In this document: one piece after another, positions 46,431 through 56,617 of the stretch
How the letters are laid out: each line of letters starts with the position of its first letter
How positions within the stretch are numbered: position 1 is the first letter of the stretch
Assembly (NCBI GenBank): GCA_039707465.1
Contig: CM077649.1
Location: 17,813,001 to 17,877,000 of the forward strand
Length of the DNA stretch: 64,000 nucleotides
Source: Rhabdophis nuchalis
Taxonomy: Eukaryota; Chordata; Lepidosauria; Squamata; Natricidae
Direction: 5' to 3'
Position numbers and translations under genes: made by a program
Notes under the pieces: model-generated
The model's input: the letters and a program-made list of their open reading frames with translations, nothing else
Databases searched by the model: none
Told to the model about the DNA's origin: nothing

Positions 46431-46797
46431 ATAGACAATCATGTAGTTAAAACTGAATTAAATAAAATTTGGACCCGTGCTAAAAACATAATTAAAACCC
46501 AACTAAAATCAGCCATAAAACAGCTATGCCAGGCTGGCTGCATGAAAGAAGTATGTTTTTAGTGCCCGACGAAAGAGGCGAAGGTCCGTGATTGTATGGA
46601 GGTCGGGGGGCAGGTCGTTCCAGAGGGCGGGGCCTGCCACAGAGAAGGCTCTTCCCCTGGGAATCGCCAGCCGGCATTGTCCGATGGACGGCACTCTAAG
46701 GAGGCCCTCCCTGTGGGAGCGGACAGGTCGAATGGAGGTATGTGGTAGGAGGCGGTCCTGCAAGTAACCAGGTCCCATGCCATAGAGCGCTTTGAAG
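46431..46797 (-). mobile_element. L2/CR1-group LINE, antisense, second piece
   Basis: The minus strand encodes GPGYLQDRLLPHTSIRPVRS, GRAFSVAGPALWNDLPPDL and LFRRALKTYFFHAASLA. It is contiguous with 44338-44431 once the insertion is removed. Confidence 0.92.
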
Positions 46798-47333
46798 ATA
46801 AGATATAGGATTGGAAGAAGAGATAATTTGCTGCATTTTACAAGAAAGTAATGTTACTAAAATTGTTTTTACTTGTTGAATTAAAGGTGGGAGTCATTTC
46901 TTAATATATATATATTTCTTTTTCTTTACTATAATTTACTCTACTTTCTTTACTATTACTTTCTATTTTCTCTTCCTTTCCTTTTTCTTTCATTTTTTAT
47001 ATTAGCTTTTATCATAGTAATTTTAATAAAATCACTATTAAAACAATTTAGGTAAAAGAACAAATAACCATTAAATACATTAACAATAGAGGGTTAAAAA
47101 AATCAAAATGTGAAAAGTATTCATGAAGCATACAGGGAGACGTAACAAAGGGGGGAAAAGGGTGAAGTAGCAAGGTAGAAATAGGAATCAATGAAAAAAT
47201 AATCTATATATAAAAGCAAAAACCACTCACTCTGCATCACGAAATCTCCAGAACTGTAAAGCCTACAAAATTGAAATTTGGCATGTATGTTCCTCTTGGC
47301 TTCTAGTTTGCTCGCTTACAAAGGATTTTTCGA

Positions 47334-47336
<3 letters not shown>

Positions 47337-47393
<57 letters not shown>

Positions 47394-47395
47394 CT
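47337..47395. repeat. (AAT)n microsatellite
   Basis: About 18 units; on the minus strand it is the ATT tail of the nested retroelement. Confidence 0.97.
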
Positions 47396-48155
47396 TTATT
47401 GTCATTGTAATACTATTGTAATAAAATTACAATGAAATTGGTTTGAGCGCCGTGCCAACACCTGCACCAGGTGGAATACAGACAGCAGTGACAGCCACAA
47501 CAGGAATCTCTCCAGGCAAACAAAAAGGCCGACAAATGACAGTTGAAAAGGATCAATTGTACTTTGTCTTTTATTATCCATTTCTTCAAATCTTCAAATC
47601 TGTTTCGCATTTTAGGAGTTGGTGGAAGAGGAGCACGTCTCTTTTTATTTTTTATTTTTTGTTGCAATGAACTTTGAGGAATCGCACTTGGCTTTTTTTT
47701 TTTCCTTCTCTCTCAGCTTTCCCAACAGAAAAGGATGGAATTACTGGTAGGAGTGGTGCTCTCCGCTTCTTCATTTCAATTCTTGCAGTTACCCCTTGTA
47801 TATTCCCAAGAGATAATAATGGTGCCACCGTTACAGAACATAAACTTTGTGAAGAATCTGCGATCATTGTTTCATCAAGGCTTTGTTTACGATACAACAT
47901 GGGTTTTAAAAATTCTCCACTACCCAGATCTAGGCTTCTTCTTGAGGATTTCTCTGCCTGAAACTTGTTTTTCTTACTTGTCCTAAAAAATCTGAGTAAT
48001 CCTTTTTTTTTCTTTAACTGATGTGTCACAACCAGTTGATATGTTTGTTTCTTTATAATTCACAGTAGGTTCAGAGCGAGTTTTTGATGGAAAAGTCTGC
48101 TGTGACACCAGGAGCTCAAAGCCGCTGCGCCTAAGCGCGCCGCCATCTTGATGAA
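47393..48155 (-). mobile_element. Short non-LTR retroelement with ORF1-like fragment, nested, antisense
   Basis: On the minus strand the 5' end reads CAAGATGGCGGCGCGCTTAG, a typical LINE leader. Broken frames contain KKRRAPLLPVIPSFSVGKAE and a near-repeat KKRRAPLPPTPKMRNRFEDL, then TTGTAATTTTATTACAAT and an ATT tail. A similar 3' end is on the plus strand at 34235-34295. Probably a nonautonomous derivative; parent clade unknown. Confidence 0.5.
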
Positions 48156-48554
48156 ATTATCATCAAATCATTACTATTTTTTCTATTATTATTAACATGC
48201 TCTGATACTAAGGAATTTGACACTCTACTCCCCTTCCCAACTTGAAAATAACTCTGTTCCAACTGCCACTTGGACGTAGGCATGACCAGCATGTGACTCC
48301 TTTGGTCAGTGGACTGGGAGTTTGGAGAGGAGCCTGAGGGAGAGAAGGGGATAGGATAGGAGAGGTCACTGTACAGCAAGTCTGAGGGAGAGAAGAGGAT
48401 AGGATAGGGGAGACTTTTGTGGGGAAAATCTGAAGGAGAGAAGGGGAGAGGAGAGGCCGATCATAACTACTCATTAATTTTCAAGCTGTAAGTGTCAATT
48501 TATCAACCCGATCACATAGTTTCGTAGCGGCGCATGGGTATTCAGCTAAGAAGC

Positions 48555-50090
48555 AGCATAGATAACAGCATACAATAGTCTGCATGGGGTGGCTAAGAAT
48601 CACTCCTAATATTTTGTGACCCAAGATCAGTACTCAAGATTTTTACAAATAATCTCGCAAATTAATGTAAGATTTGAAAAGTAACTAACTTCCTATGCAA
48701 CCATTACTAACTTCCTATGCAACCATTCAAATACATAAGCCTTTATTGTATAGACACTGTGTTTAAGTAACATATGTTTGGAAAACATAAAATGCAAAAG
48801 TTCATTGCTCTTTCAAGATTGTGATAAGAAAGATAATTACAGGGGGATGTGTTAGGAATCCCATTCTGTATATTACTCTTCTCTCCAATTATACCATACA
48901 TTTTCACATGTAAAATACATCATAAACATTTGAAGTTTCTGATTAATTAATATGTGGTTAATGAAATTCAAGTATTACAGATTGGTAAACTTTGAAAGTG
49001 ACTTATATTATTGGATTACATTTGTTAAAATTGAAATAACTGTAGAGGTATCTATTCAAACCTGGTTATGAAAACTATCAATCTATAATGAGTTCGTTAA
49101 TTCTATATTGGCTGACATTGCTTCCACTTGGAAAGCAATTATTTTAACTCTTATAACTGTTAAGACTCACATTAATATTTTTTGTGGATTTAAAGTTGCA
49201 ATAAAACAGACTAGTAAAATGAGGACATTGTCAGAATATCCACCCAACCAGATGACAGAATCAGCTTACAATTTGCAATATTGTATGCAATATTGCAAAT
49301 TGTAAGAGGCCCTTTTCAACATGGTGCCCACTTTTAGGAACATCCTCCTCCTTTAACATAGATTGGTCTTGTCCTTCTGACTTTCTGAATGGCTCTGAAA
49401 AACACACTGTTTGTACTGGAGAGCCTTTTCAGTGGTTCCATTGAATGTGATATATTGATTGCACTTGCCCATTTGTGTTAATATGCTTTTAATAATAGTT
49501 TCAGTGGGGTTGTATGTTTTTGTTGTTTTTTATTTGTATTGTTTATTGGTTTGTTATTCTTATGGTTATCAGCCAGTCAGTTAGAATCCAAACTCTTTAG
49601 GCTGGATGTGGCATTTTTATGCATCTTGAAATCTTTCCCAAGGACCCATGATAGGCAGATGTTGTTCAAAATTGTTAAAAGTATGATTGCAGGATGTAAG
49701 CTGTTCCAATTTTATGTTTTACAATTAATTATGATTTTGTTAATGCTGATGACATTAAAGTGTTTTTCCAGAAGTTCTGGAATTATACCAAGATACCTAT
49801 TATTATTCGTACTATCTTGGCTCCCCCCACCACCAATCATTATTCCAATTCTATTTGCAAAACTTTATATTTTGTGATTTTTTCCAGTTCTTTCTCTCCT
49901 CTCCTCTTTCTCTTTCTCTTTCTCTTTCTCATCTCTCCAGGTATTATAATGTCCACTAACCAGCCTTTTTTCCTCTTTCTTTTACACAAGACTGCCTATT
50001 TGGTGAAGTACTCATATAAATCTATTTTATTACAGCTGGTCTTGAGAGACAAATATTATTTCAGTTCCTTGAATATGGTAAAATAAACAG
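48555..50090. other. AT-rich sequence with one perfect small hairpin
   Basis: No gene or repeat family supported except the palindrome at 49265-49306. Confidence 0.45.
49265..49306. repeat. Perfect 19-bp inverted repeat
   Basis: CTTACAATTTGCAATATTG, TATG, then CAATATTGCAAATTGTAAG. No flanking duplication was noticed. Confidence 0.9.
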
Positions 50091-50092
50091 TA

Positions 50093-50212
50093 AACAGTAA
50101 CAGAGTTGGAAGGGACCTTGGAGGTCATCTAGTCCAACCCCTGCTCATGTAAGAGATCTGTACTAGGGATTCAAACTCCTGGACTGTGACCTTTCTGATC
50201 GACAAGCTCATT
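50093..50212 (-). mobile_element. CR1 3' tip joined to an antisense SINE head
   Basis: AGAGTTGGAAGGGACCTTGG is the antisense CR1 end. From about 50166 GATTCAAACTCCTGG...CTTTCTGATCGACAAGCTC is the reverse complement of the tRNA-like head of the SINE at 26811. It is cut by the next LINE tail. Confidence 0.8.
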
Positions 50213-50215
50213 TTT

Positions 50216-50562
50216 ATTTTCATTTTTTCATTCTATTAAATTTATATACCGCGCCATTCTCCCAAAAGGGACTCGGGGCGGTGCACAGGAGAAATAAAAC
50301 CACACATATACATAAATACAGATATGTCATAAATATTAAAAACTTATTAAATTAACCCAACCTGGGCTAAAACCAATTAAAGCCCCAATAAAATCTAATT
50401 CAATTTAAAACCAGTCGATAGTCTTGGAAGATTAAGCCAGGCCAGCTAAGCGAAAAAAGTGCATTTTTAATTGTTGACAGAAGAGGCGGAGGTCTGTGAT
50501 ATTCCTAAGATCGGGGGGTAGATCGTTCCAGAGGGCAGGGCCCGCCACAGAGATGCACCATC
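50216..50562 (-). mobile_element. L2/CR1-group LINE 3' end, antisense
   Basis: TATACCGCGCCATTCTCCC, GGACTCGGGGCGGTGCACAG, then the antisense of ALWNDLPPDLRNITDLRLF (near 50560-50500). Confidence 0.92.
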
Positions 50563-50699
50563 TTGATGTGGTTGTGGGGCTTGTGCGCTCTGAGAAAGAT
50601 GAGAGGTGTGCCAGAGGTTCAACCATACTGGATGGGCTCATTAGAAGAGCCAACATCTGCCTCTCCCATGTCCTTGGAAAGAACTTGATGGGTGGCTAG

Positions 50700-51670
50700 A
50701 AATGCAGAATCAAGGCTAAACCTATGCCTCACTGTGTAACCAATTATAACAATTTCAATCAGTAGTGAGGAAAGAATTTTGTAAAATATTCAGGTGTGAT
50801 TGGGGCAGGTTTATGGACTTTTAAGTTTTACTTGTTCTTGTTAAGAAGGGAGATTTAGAAATGTAAGTCATGAACCAAAACCATTCTAAATACCTTGTTG
50901 AGCTTCCTTTAGATTTTAAAAAAATATCTCCACGTATTTAATGAGTTTAGGTCAATTTTGTATTAAGATACATGTAATTTCTACTGCCTTCCTAGCTCTG
51001 TCCCTTGCATTTGAGACTATAATAAAATTTCAGCTTCAGGTTTGAGCACAGGGGGAGATAGAGGGAAAGTGTTCTTCATTTCATAAAATGCCTGAAGCAT
51101 AATCTCACTGTCACTATTTTTCATTGTAAATGATGAAGTTGAAAATAGAAGTTGTATTTAATATGAGGCTACTGACTCTATCTTTTTTACGTTTCAGTAA
51201 CTGGGTAAAATCTGCTTCCTCCAAGGTTTTTTTTTTAGGCTGTGAAAGTCATTATAAAATGTAAATGCATGCATTGTGAGCCAAATTTGAATTACAAATA
51301 CATTGTCTGGAGTGTTGTCTGAAAAGTATGCACATTCTGTTCATCCTTAACTAACATCCTATGGCTATGCATAAGATTTTGTCATAAAATGGTTTGCAAT
51401 ATTTCTGGTAGTTTTGTCGAACTGGAAACTAGAAAAAAGAAATATAATTTTTAACAACCATGCTCTAGGGTAAGCAAGTGTACCTTTATTTCAGAATTAC
51501 CCAAGTGTGAATATTAAAATTATACATTTAAACTACTACAACTCTTGAACATTCTGGATTATCATGGGTGTAAAGGCACCAGGAATGCAATAGTTTTTAC
51601 TCCACTTATATTATTGAAAGGTGCAAACTTTATTAGCTTTGATAATTAATTATTCTTGGCTAATCTCTCA
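50700..51670. other. No recognised feature
   Basis: No supported gene or repeat. Confidence 0.4.
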
Positions 51671-51675
51671 GCCAT

Positions 51676-52128
51676 TTGCAGAAGCGCCTCCTGCCACATA
51701 CCTCCATCCGACCTGTCCACTCCCACAAGGAGGGCCTCCTCAGGGTGCTGTCCACTGGACAATGCTGGGTGGTGACTCCCAGGGGAAGGGCCTTCTCTGT
51801 GGCGGGCCCAGCCCTCTGGAACGACCTGCCCCCCAACCTTCGTACTATCACGGACCTTCGCCTCTTCTGTTGAGCATTAAAGACCTACTTTTTTCATGCG
51901 ACCGGCCTGGCATAGTTTGTTTTTACTATCGCTTGTTTTTACCATCATTTTAATAGGTTTTCTTAATATTTTAGCACAGGTTAAATTTGTTTAATTTAGT
52001 TTTAAATTTATTTATTGATTGTATTATATGTATTTTATCTTTTTTATCTTTTATTATCCCTGTGCACCGCCCTGAGTCCCAACGGGAGAGAGGGCAGTAT
52101 ACAAATTAAATAAATAAATAAATAAATT
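51676..52128 (+). mobile_element. L2/CR1-group LINE 3' end with AAAT tail
   Basis: Encodes RLLPHTSIRPVHSHKEGLLR and GRAFSVAGPALWNDLPPNL, a stop where Arg/Arg is usual (CTTCTGTTGA), the 3' UTR CACCGCCCTGAGTCCC and AAATAAATAAATAAAT. Confidence 0.93.
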
Positions 52129-52129
52129 T

Positions 52130-52990
52130 CCAACAGAAATCATGCAGGTGACTGCTTTTAATATATGTTCATAAAATTACTTCAGTTTTGTAGCATATTT
52201 ATTTCATGTTGGCATCTAGCGAACAAAAGTGAAAACATATGGTGATTTTATGGTTATCCACTTCCTGTTAAGTGAGTCCAGGTAGCTTGTAAAGCAGGAT
52301 TGAATAACTTTTGTCCTGAGATATTTTAATTTATGACCCTTGGCAAATTCATGAATACTGAAGGGAGTTTAGAACTGTAGTTTGATGACATTGATGAGCA
52401 TTCTTATGTATTAAAAGATTGCTGTGGAAATAAATGTTTTGGGAAGAATTTGTTTGTTGCCAAACAAATATCAACTGCAGCTCCTATTAAAATATTGTGA
52501 AAACTTGTTATCAGTAGTTAATGATGAATATGTTAATGAATTCTGCAAACTTTATCTTTATTGCATTTGTAATTTCAATTTTAATTAAATCCTGCATATT
52601 TGGCAGTTGTTTTGACCTGTGAAGTTCATACATTTGCTTTAATCACAGAAGAGGGGGAACTGATTTTCTATTCTAGTCTTCTACCTTCTCATAGGATCCA
52701 ATCTCGATCAGGCACCAGGACCAATGGTTTTGTCTTCTGAGGTTTTGGACTTTTACTGGAGCCCATCTTCTAGGAACTTCTCTTTAGTGGAGTGTGTGCT
52801 TTGGGCTGTTCTGTGAATGGTATGTATATGGTCCCTATTGTATGTGGCTTTTTAGATGTGGATTGGGGTGTTGATGGCTGGCTATTAGGTTTTTGGCTGT
52901 TGTTTGCTTCTGCTGCCAAGCCCTTGCCTCCTAAGTACTTGATAGCTGATGGTAAATCAGCACTCCTATTGATTGATGAGGGGCCAGGTT
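52130..52990. other. No recognised feature
   Basis: No supported gene or repeat. Confidence 0.4.
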
Positions 52991-52997
52991 CACTTGA

Positions 52998-53175
52998 ATT
53001 GAATTTGAATTTGAATTTTATTCGATTTGTAAACCATCACCAATCTCCGTCGAGACGGACTCTGGGCGGTGCACAGGAAATTAAGACCACAATAAATAAA
53101 TAACAACAATACAAAAGTTAAAAAGAAATTAAATTGCAAACCTGTGCTAAAATTCCCATTAAAAAACCTGTCAAC
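52998..53175 (-). mobile_element. L2/CR1-group LINE 3' tip with (GAATTT)n tail, antisense
   Basis: GAATTGAATTTGAATTTGAA, then GGACTCTGGGCGGTGCACAG. Confidence 0.88.
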
Positions 53176-53278
53176 CATTTTCTAATTTAGCTGAAGCTCT
53201 ATCGTACCTGGCTGTTTTTATACCTGCTTGCCCAACAATCTTAGTAGCTGCAAAATTAAATATATGGCCTTGTTTTAC

Positions 53279-53476
53279 CTTCTCACTCAAGAGTGCTTGT
53301 GAATATGTCATATAGTGCATCAATATATCTCTGGAGATTTGGGGAAGGAAAAGGGTGGGCACATTTTCATTTTTCTCTGCAACTGTGTAAAAGAAATAGG
53401 GAACACCATTGAATAAGTCTCCATGTTTGTGGTGCTTGAAAAGACTTGAGTAACTAGTTTTCCATTCATCAACAAT
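53279..53476 (-). CDS. Candidate internal coding exon D (unidentified protein)
   Basis: On the minus strand TTAATTTGACTTTGCAG precedes and GTAAAACAAGG follows a 198-bp segment that is exactly 66 codons, phase 0/0, without a stop: IVDEWKTSYSSLFKHHKHGD, LFNGVPYFFYTVAEKNENVP, TLFLPQISRDILMHYMTYSQ, ALLSEK. Amino-acid composition is protein-like and not repetitive, and it overlaps no repeat I recognise. The frame stays open 36 codons past the donor, which weakens the case slightly. I cannot name the gene; it would lie on the strand opposite exons A-C. Confidence 0.45.
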
Positions 53477-53479
53477 CTG

Positions 53480-54364
53480 CAAAGTCAAATTAATCATTAT
53501 GATCATCATGGGACATTTCAAATTTGTAATTTATGTAAAGAGTATTTTGGAAGTGAGAAAGAAACTCAGGATTTGAAAGAACAGATACACTGCTGATTTT
53601 CAAGAACACATAAACAGCACACACATGACTTGAAGTATGGGACATTTTATAGTACAAAGAAAACATGTACAATAAAATTTTCACTGTCAAAATTCTGCTG
53701 CTCAATGGAATACATTGATTCCAAGGAGTTTTTGAATTGAAAGACAATGGGTATTTTATTTTCTATTGTTTCCTAAATCGATTTTACTATTATACTGGCC
53801 TCTGCATGGAAAAAAGCTGAACAGCTGGAACGTTTCATTTTTGGTTCACACAGTACATTGTGTGAGATAGGAACAGAAAAAAAAATGTCTTTGTGGAACA
53901 GATGAATTAATTTAGTAGTTTAGGATGTAAAATCATTAGTTAAGTTTTATGTACATTCACAAACAGGTAATCATCCCAATATCTATCTAGATCTCAGAGA
54001 TTGCACTGCCTTTGAATATTTACTGTGCCATAATATGTCAAGAAAAAAGTCTTATATAGTATATACAGTCTGATGCATTGTTGAATTATTCTTTTTCATT
54101 GCATTAAAGTATTTTGCATTTTCTATATTGAAAAAGTAAATAATTTCTCCATCATAATTTATGTCTCATTATTATTTCCTATATTTCTTCCCAACCAATT
54201 TCTTTCAAGGCAGACTTTCCCATATTGGTGCCACCTAGATGCCTGGAAGGTTGCAAGGGAAAGTCACAAGCAGAAAGGGGAATGGCTTTTATTCAATGTC
54301 AAAGGACATTCCACAACGATTCAACACGAGTGATTTAGAGCAGTATGAGCAATTTTAAGATATG
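53480..54364. other. No recognised feature
   Basis: No supported gene or repeat. Confidence 0.4.
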
Positions 54365-54365
54365 A

Positions 54366-54412
54366 AGACTTCAGCTCCCAGAATTCTTCAGCTTAAAGTT
54401 GCTGAGGTTGAC
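54366..54412. mobile_element. Eroded hairpin hAT MITE remnant
   Basis: GACTTCAGCTCCCAGAATTC and CTTAAAGTTGCTGAGGTTG are the two arms of the 31-39 kb MITE family with the loop deleted. Confidence 0.6.
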
Positions 54413-54499
54413 AAACATTCATTGTGCCTACAGAAATATTGTACCTGCAATAAAGATTGATTGCATTAAAAAAAAAAAAAGCCAAATCTTAGGAAAGAT

Positions 54500-54728
54500 A
54501 ATTTGGAGCAATTAAGGTGCTAATGTAGAAATCAGAAGATTGTGAGTTTTAGTCCTGCCTTGGGCATGAAAGTTAGCTGGGTAAATTTGGGCCCATCATA
54601 TTCTCTCAGCCCAACTCTCCACAGTATTGTTATTGTTTGTAAAAAAAATGAGGAGGAAGGAGTGTATGTATGTTCATTGTCTTGACTTCCTTGTACAATA
54701 ATAAAGCCTGGAAAATAATTAATAAATC
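54500..54728 (+). mobile_element. tRNA-derived SINE (second type)
   Basis: GATTGTGAGTTTTAGTCCTG, AGTTAGCTGGGTAAATTTGG and TCTCTCAGCCCAACTC match a widespread squamate tRNA SINE; it ends with AATAATAAAGCCTGG and an A/T tail. Confidence 0.7.
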
Positions 54729-54731
54729 AAT

Positions 54732-54895
54732 CCTGACCAGCTCAAGGTTTACTCAGTCTTCCCTCCTTCCAAGGTCGGTAAAATGAGGATCAGATTGTTG
54801 GGAGCAATATGGTGACTCTGTAAACTGCCTAGAGAGGATTGTAAAAGCACCGTGAAGTAGTATATACGTCTAAGAGCTAGAGTGAAGTGCTATAT
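54732..54895 (+). mobile_element. 5'-truncated Sauria SINE
   Basis: TGACCAGCTCAAGGTTTACT, GGTCGGTAAAATGAGGATCA and AGAGAGGATTGTAAAAGCAC match the 3' two-thirds of the family. Confidence 0.85.
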
Positions 54896-55106
54896 TTCCT
54901 GAACCTGAACAGGTATTACCCCAATGTTTGATCCATTTTCTATTTTCATCCCTTATGACTTCTGCTTAGGATCTGTCATTTTTATTTGTTTAATCCTTCT
55001 TATGCTACATTTCGGCTGGCTTATTATTGTTTTTTCGGCATAGCATTTCTAGATTTACATAAAAAATATTGCAGTATGAGTGCTTGGACATAAAAAAATC
55101 TAATAT

Positions 55107-55156
55107 ACATACATACATACATACATACATACATACATACATACATACATACATAC
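55107..55156. repeat. (CATA)n microsatellite
   Basis: About 12 perfect units. Confidence 0.97.
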
Positions 55157-55291
55157 GTGTTACAACACCCTGGTAAGCCCCAATTAAGGGAGGAAGCAAA
55201 GCTGCTTTCCTTTTCTGTCTTTCGGCTCATCACAAGAGACAGAAAGCTATTTGTTTCATTGCCTTTTGCTTACATTTGTGTTGTGTTTGTG

Positions 55292-55337
<46 letters not shown>

Positions 55338-55375
55338 TAGTTTTATGAGCTGATCAATAAATTAAATTAGAGAGA

Positions 55376-55422
55376 GACCAGGATAGATCTATTTCGAGCT
55401 TATTAGCTCTCATCAGCTGGCC
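55376..55422 (-). ncRNA. Hammerhead ribozyme-like fold, copy 2 (best copy)
   Basis: On the minus strand: stem I GGCCAG with CTGGTC (one G-U pair, six pairs), core CTGATGA, stem II GAGCT-AATA-AGCTC (five perfect pairs), GAAA, stem III ATAG-AT-CTAT, then C as cleavage base. The predicted cut is after the C complementary to G55382. Every conserved core position of a type I hammerhead is present. Stem III with a two-base loop is minimal, as in retroelement hammerheads thought to act best as dimers. Confidence 0.72.
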
Positions 55423-55590
55423 ATACCCCTTACTGGGATTCGAACCGGGGCTATGTTGCATGCAAGGCAACGTAATTCTTGGCTTGCTGTCTGGATGGTC
55501 TCTAGTGATGAGCCGATAGGCAGTAAGGGAAACAGTATGTCTCCTCCCTTAATTGGGGCCTAATAATAACAGGTTGTTGTGAAACAATTA

Positions 55591-55610
55591 CATATATATA
55601 TATATATATG
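55591..55610. repeat. (TA)n array
   Basis: Marks the border between two repeat units; similar TA seams are at 56064-56081, 56896-56929 and 57140-57156. Confidence 0.9.
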
Positions 55611-55787
55611 AGAGAGAATATTATCACAGCTCCTGTTCAGAGGTCCCTTTAAGGGGAGGAGACTTAACGTCATCCCTCTCTGCCCTTTGACTCAACCTAG
55701 AGATCATCCAGACAGAGAACCAAATAGATTACTGCTGTGTGACATTTTTTAGATATGTGTTATATTTTTAAGGGCTGAAAATAAAGA

Positions 55788-55834
55788 GACCAGGATGGAT
55801 CCATTTCAGGCTTATTAGCCTTCTTCAGCTGGCC
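55788..55834 (-). ncRNA. Hammerhead ribozyme-like fold, copy 3
   Basis: Minus strand: stem I GGCCAG/CTGGTC, core CTGAAGA (position 7 is variable in the consensus), stem II AGGCT-AATA-AGCCT, GAAA, stem III ATGG-AT-CCAT, cleavage base C opposite G55794. Stems II and III differ from copy 2 by paired changes that keep base pairing. Confidence 0.65.
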
Positions 55835-55987
55835 ATACTCCTTCTACTGGATTTGAACCGGTGCTTTCCAGCATTTGAGGCAAGCCTCTCTATGCCTTGA
55901 GCTAACACATATCTAAACAATGTCACACAGCAGTAATCTATTTGGTTTGCTGGAAAGCACCGGTTCAAATCCCAGTAGAAGGAGTAT

Positions 55988-56034
55988 GGCCAGCTGAAGA
56001 AGGCTAATAAGCCTGAAATGGATCCATCCTGGTC
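55988..56034 (+). ncRNA. Hammerhead ribozyme-like fold, copy 4
   Basis: Plus-strand counterpart of copy 3 with identical sequence: GGCCAG 55988-55993, CTGAAGA 55994-56000, stem II 56001-56014, GAAA 56015-56018, stem III to 56027, predicted cleavage after C56028, CTGGTC 56029-56034. Confidence 0.65.
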
Positions 56035-56081
56035 TCTTTATTTTCAGCCCTTAAAAATCTAACATATATATATATATATAT

Positions 56082-56279
56082 GCTGGCATAGCTGGCTTCG
56101 GGGATTTTCCCGTGTATAAGGAGCAACTGGAAGCACCAAGCCGGAAGCACCAGCCTGAAGATGATGAATGAGATTTCATCGAAACGTCGTGAAGATACTA
56201 CCAATTCTATGTGGGAGAAAACCCGAACAACCAAAGACCTACATACAAACACCTGCGAAAACCTCAGAAAACAAACATA
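56082..56279 (+). mobile_element. Penelope-like or SINE-like repeat unit with CTGAAGA...GAAAC motif
   Basis: Starts TGCTGGCATAGCTGGCTTCG after a TA array, contains GAAGCACCAGCCTGAAGATG, a small hairpin GATGAATGAGATTTCATC and GAAACGTCG. Its middle is repeated in inverted orientation at 57290-57395. Classification as Penelope-like is inference from the arrangement. Confidence 0.5.
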
Positions 56280-56440
56280 CAGTGGTACCTCGCTTCACGA
56301 ATGCCTCTCTTCATGACCAATTCGCTGTACGACCAGAAATTTTCCAAAAAATGTGCTCCGCTGCACGAACCCCGCCTCACTTCACGTACCGGAGCCGCGG
56401 ACATTTTATCTACGAACGAATGTTGTGAGGGGGACGGGTG

Positions 56441-56602
56441 TGTGTGTGGAAGCGAAGGCAGGGGGGAAGGAGCTGCCTTCCCGGCCGGGCTCCGCAGCTG
56501 AGGGGCGATGGAGCAGTTTGCGCGGTTTGCTCCATCGCCCCTCAGCTGCGGAGCCCGGCCGGGAAGGCAGCTCCTTCCCCCCTGCCTTCGCTTCCACACA
56601 CA
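56441..56602. repeat. Perfect palindrome, 75-bp arms, GC-rich
   Basis: 56441-56515 is the exact reverse complement of 56528-56602 with a 12-bp spacer (GTTTGCGCGGTT). Overlapping Ser/Pro/Gly-rich open frames on both strands are a consequence. Confidence 0.95.
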
Positions 56603-56617
56603 CCCCGCGCGCGGCTG

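Larger units (their letters stand above)
47203..48549 (+). mobile_element. Probable nonautonomous Helitron
   Basis: Starts TCTATATATAAAAGC after an A, followed by CACGAAATCTCCAGAACTG and TTGAAATTTGGCATG. It ends near GCGCATGGGTATTCAGCTAA with a CTRR-type terminus after an imperfect hairpin region. Termini and AT-rich 5' end resemble vertebrate Helitrons. There is no Rep/helicase, and no target duplication, as expected. The right border is less sure than the left. Confidence 0.45.
55157..55615 (-). mobile_element. Hammerhead SINE copy 2 with inverted flanks and TG/TA arrays
   Basis: On the minus strand: B-box GGTTCGAATCCC (near 55440), CAGTAAGGGGTATGGCC, the ribozyme fold (55422-55376), then AACTAACATATATA next to TG/TA repeats. 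The outer pieces at 55165-55195 (GCCCCAATTAAGGGAGG) and 55545-55565 (CCTCCCTTAATTGGGGCC) are inverted repeats around the unit. Confidence 0.7.
55719..56063. repeat. Interlocked inverted repeats holding hammerhead SINE copies 3 and 4
   Basis: Segment X (55719-55762) is the reverse complement of X' (55903-55946) with one mismatch. Segment Y (55759-55873) is the reverse complement of Y' (55948-56063) with about two differences. The order is X-Y-X'-Y', not the X-Y-Y'-X' of a simple palindrome. Y and Y' are two SINE copies in opposite orientation, each with a B-box and a hammerhead. Confidence 0.88.

Noticed and set aside
49539..49877. 112-codon hydrophobic open frame
   Set aside because: Pyrimidine-rich, Leu/Ile-rich translation without splice borders or family resemblance.
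55107..55156. CRISPR-like regularly spaced repeats
   Set aside because: They are pure CATA units without spacers; no spaced repeat array exists anywhere in the window.
56155..56184. CTGAAGA-hairpin-GAAA as a fifth hammerhead
   Set aside because: An extra base sits before stem II and no complementary stem I or stem III can be found, so it is kept only as a related motif.
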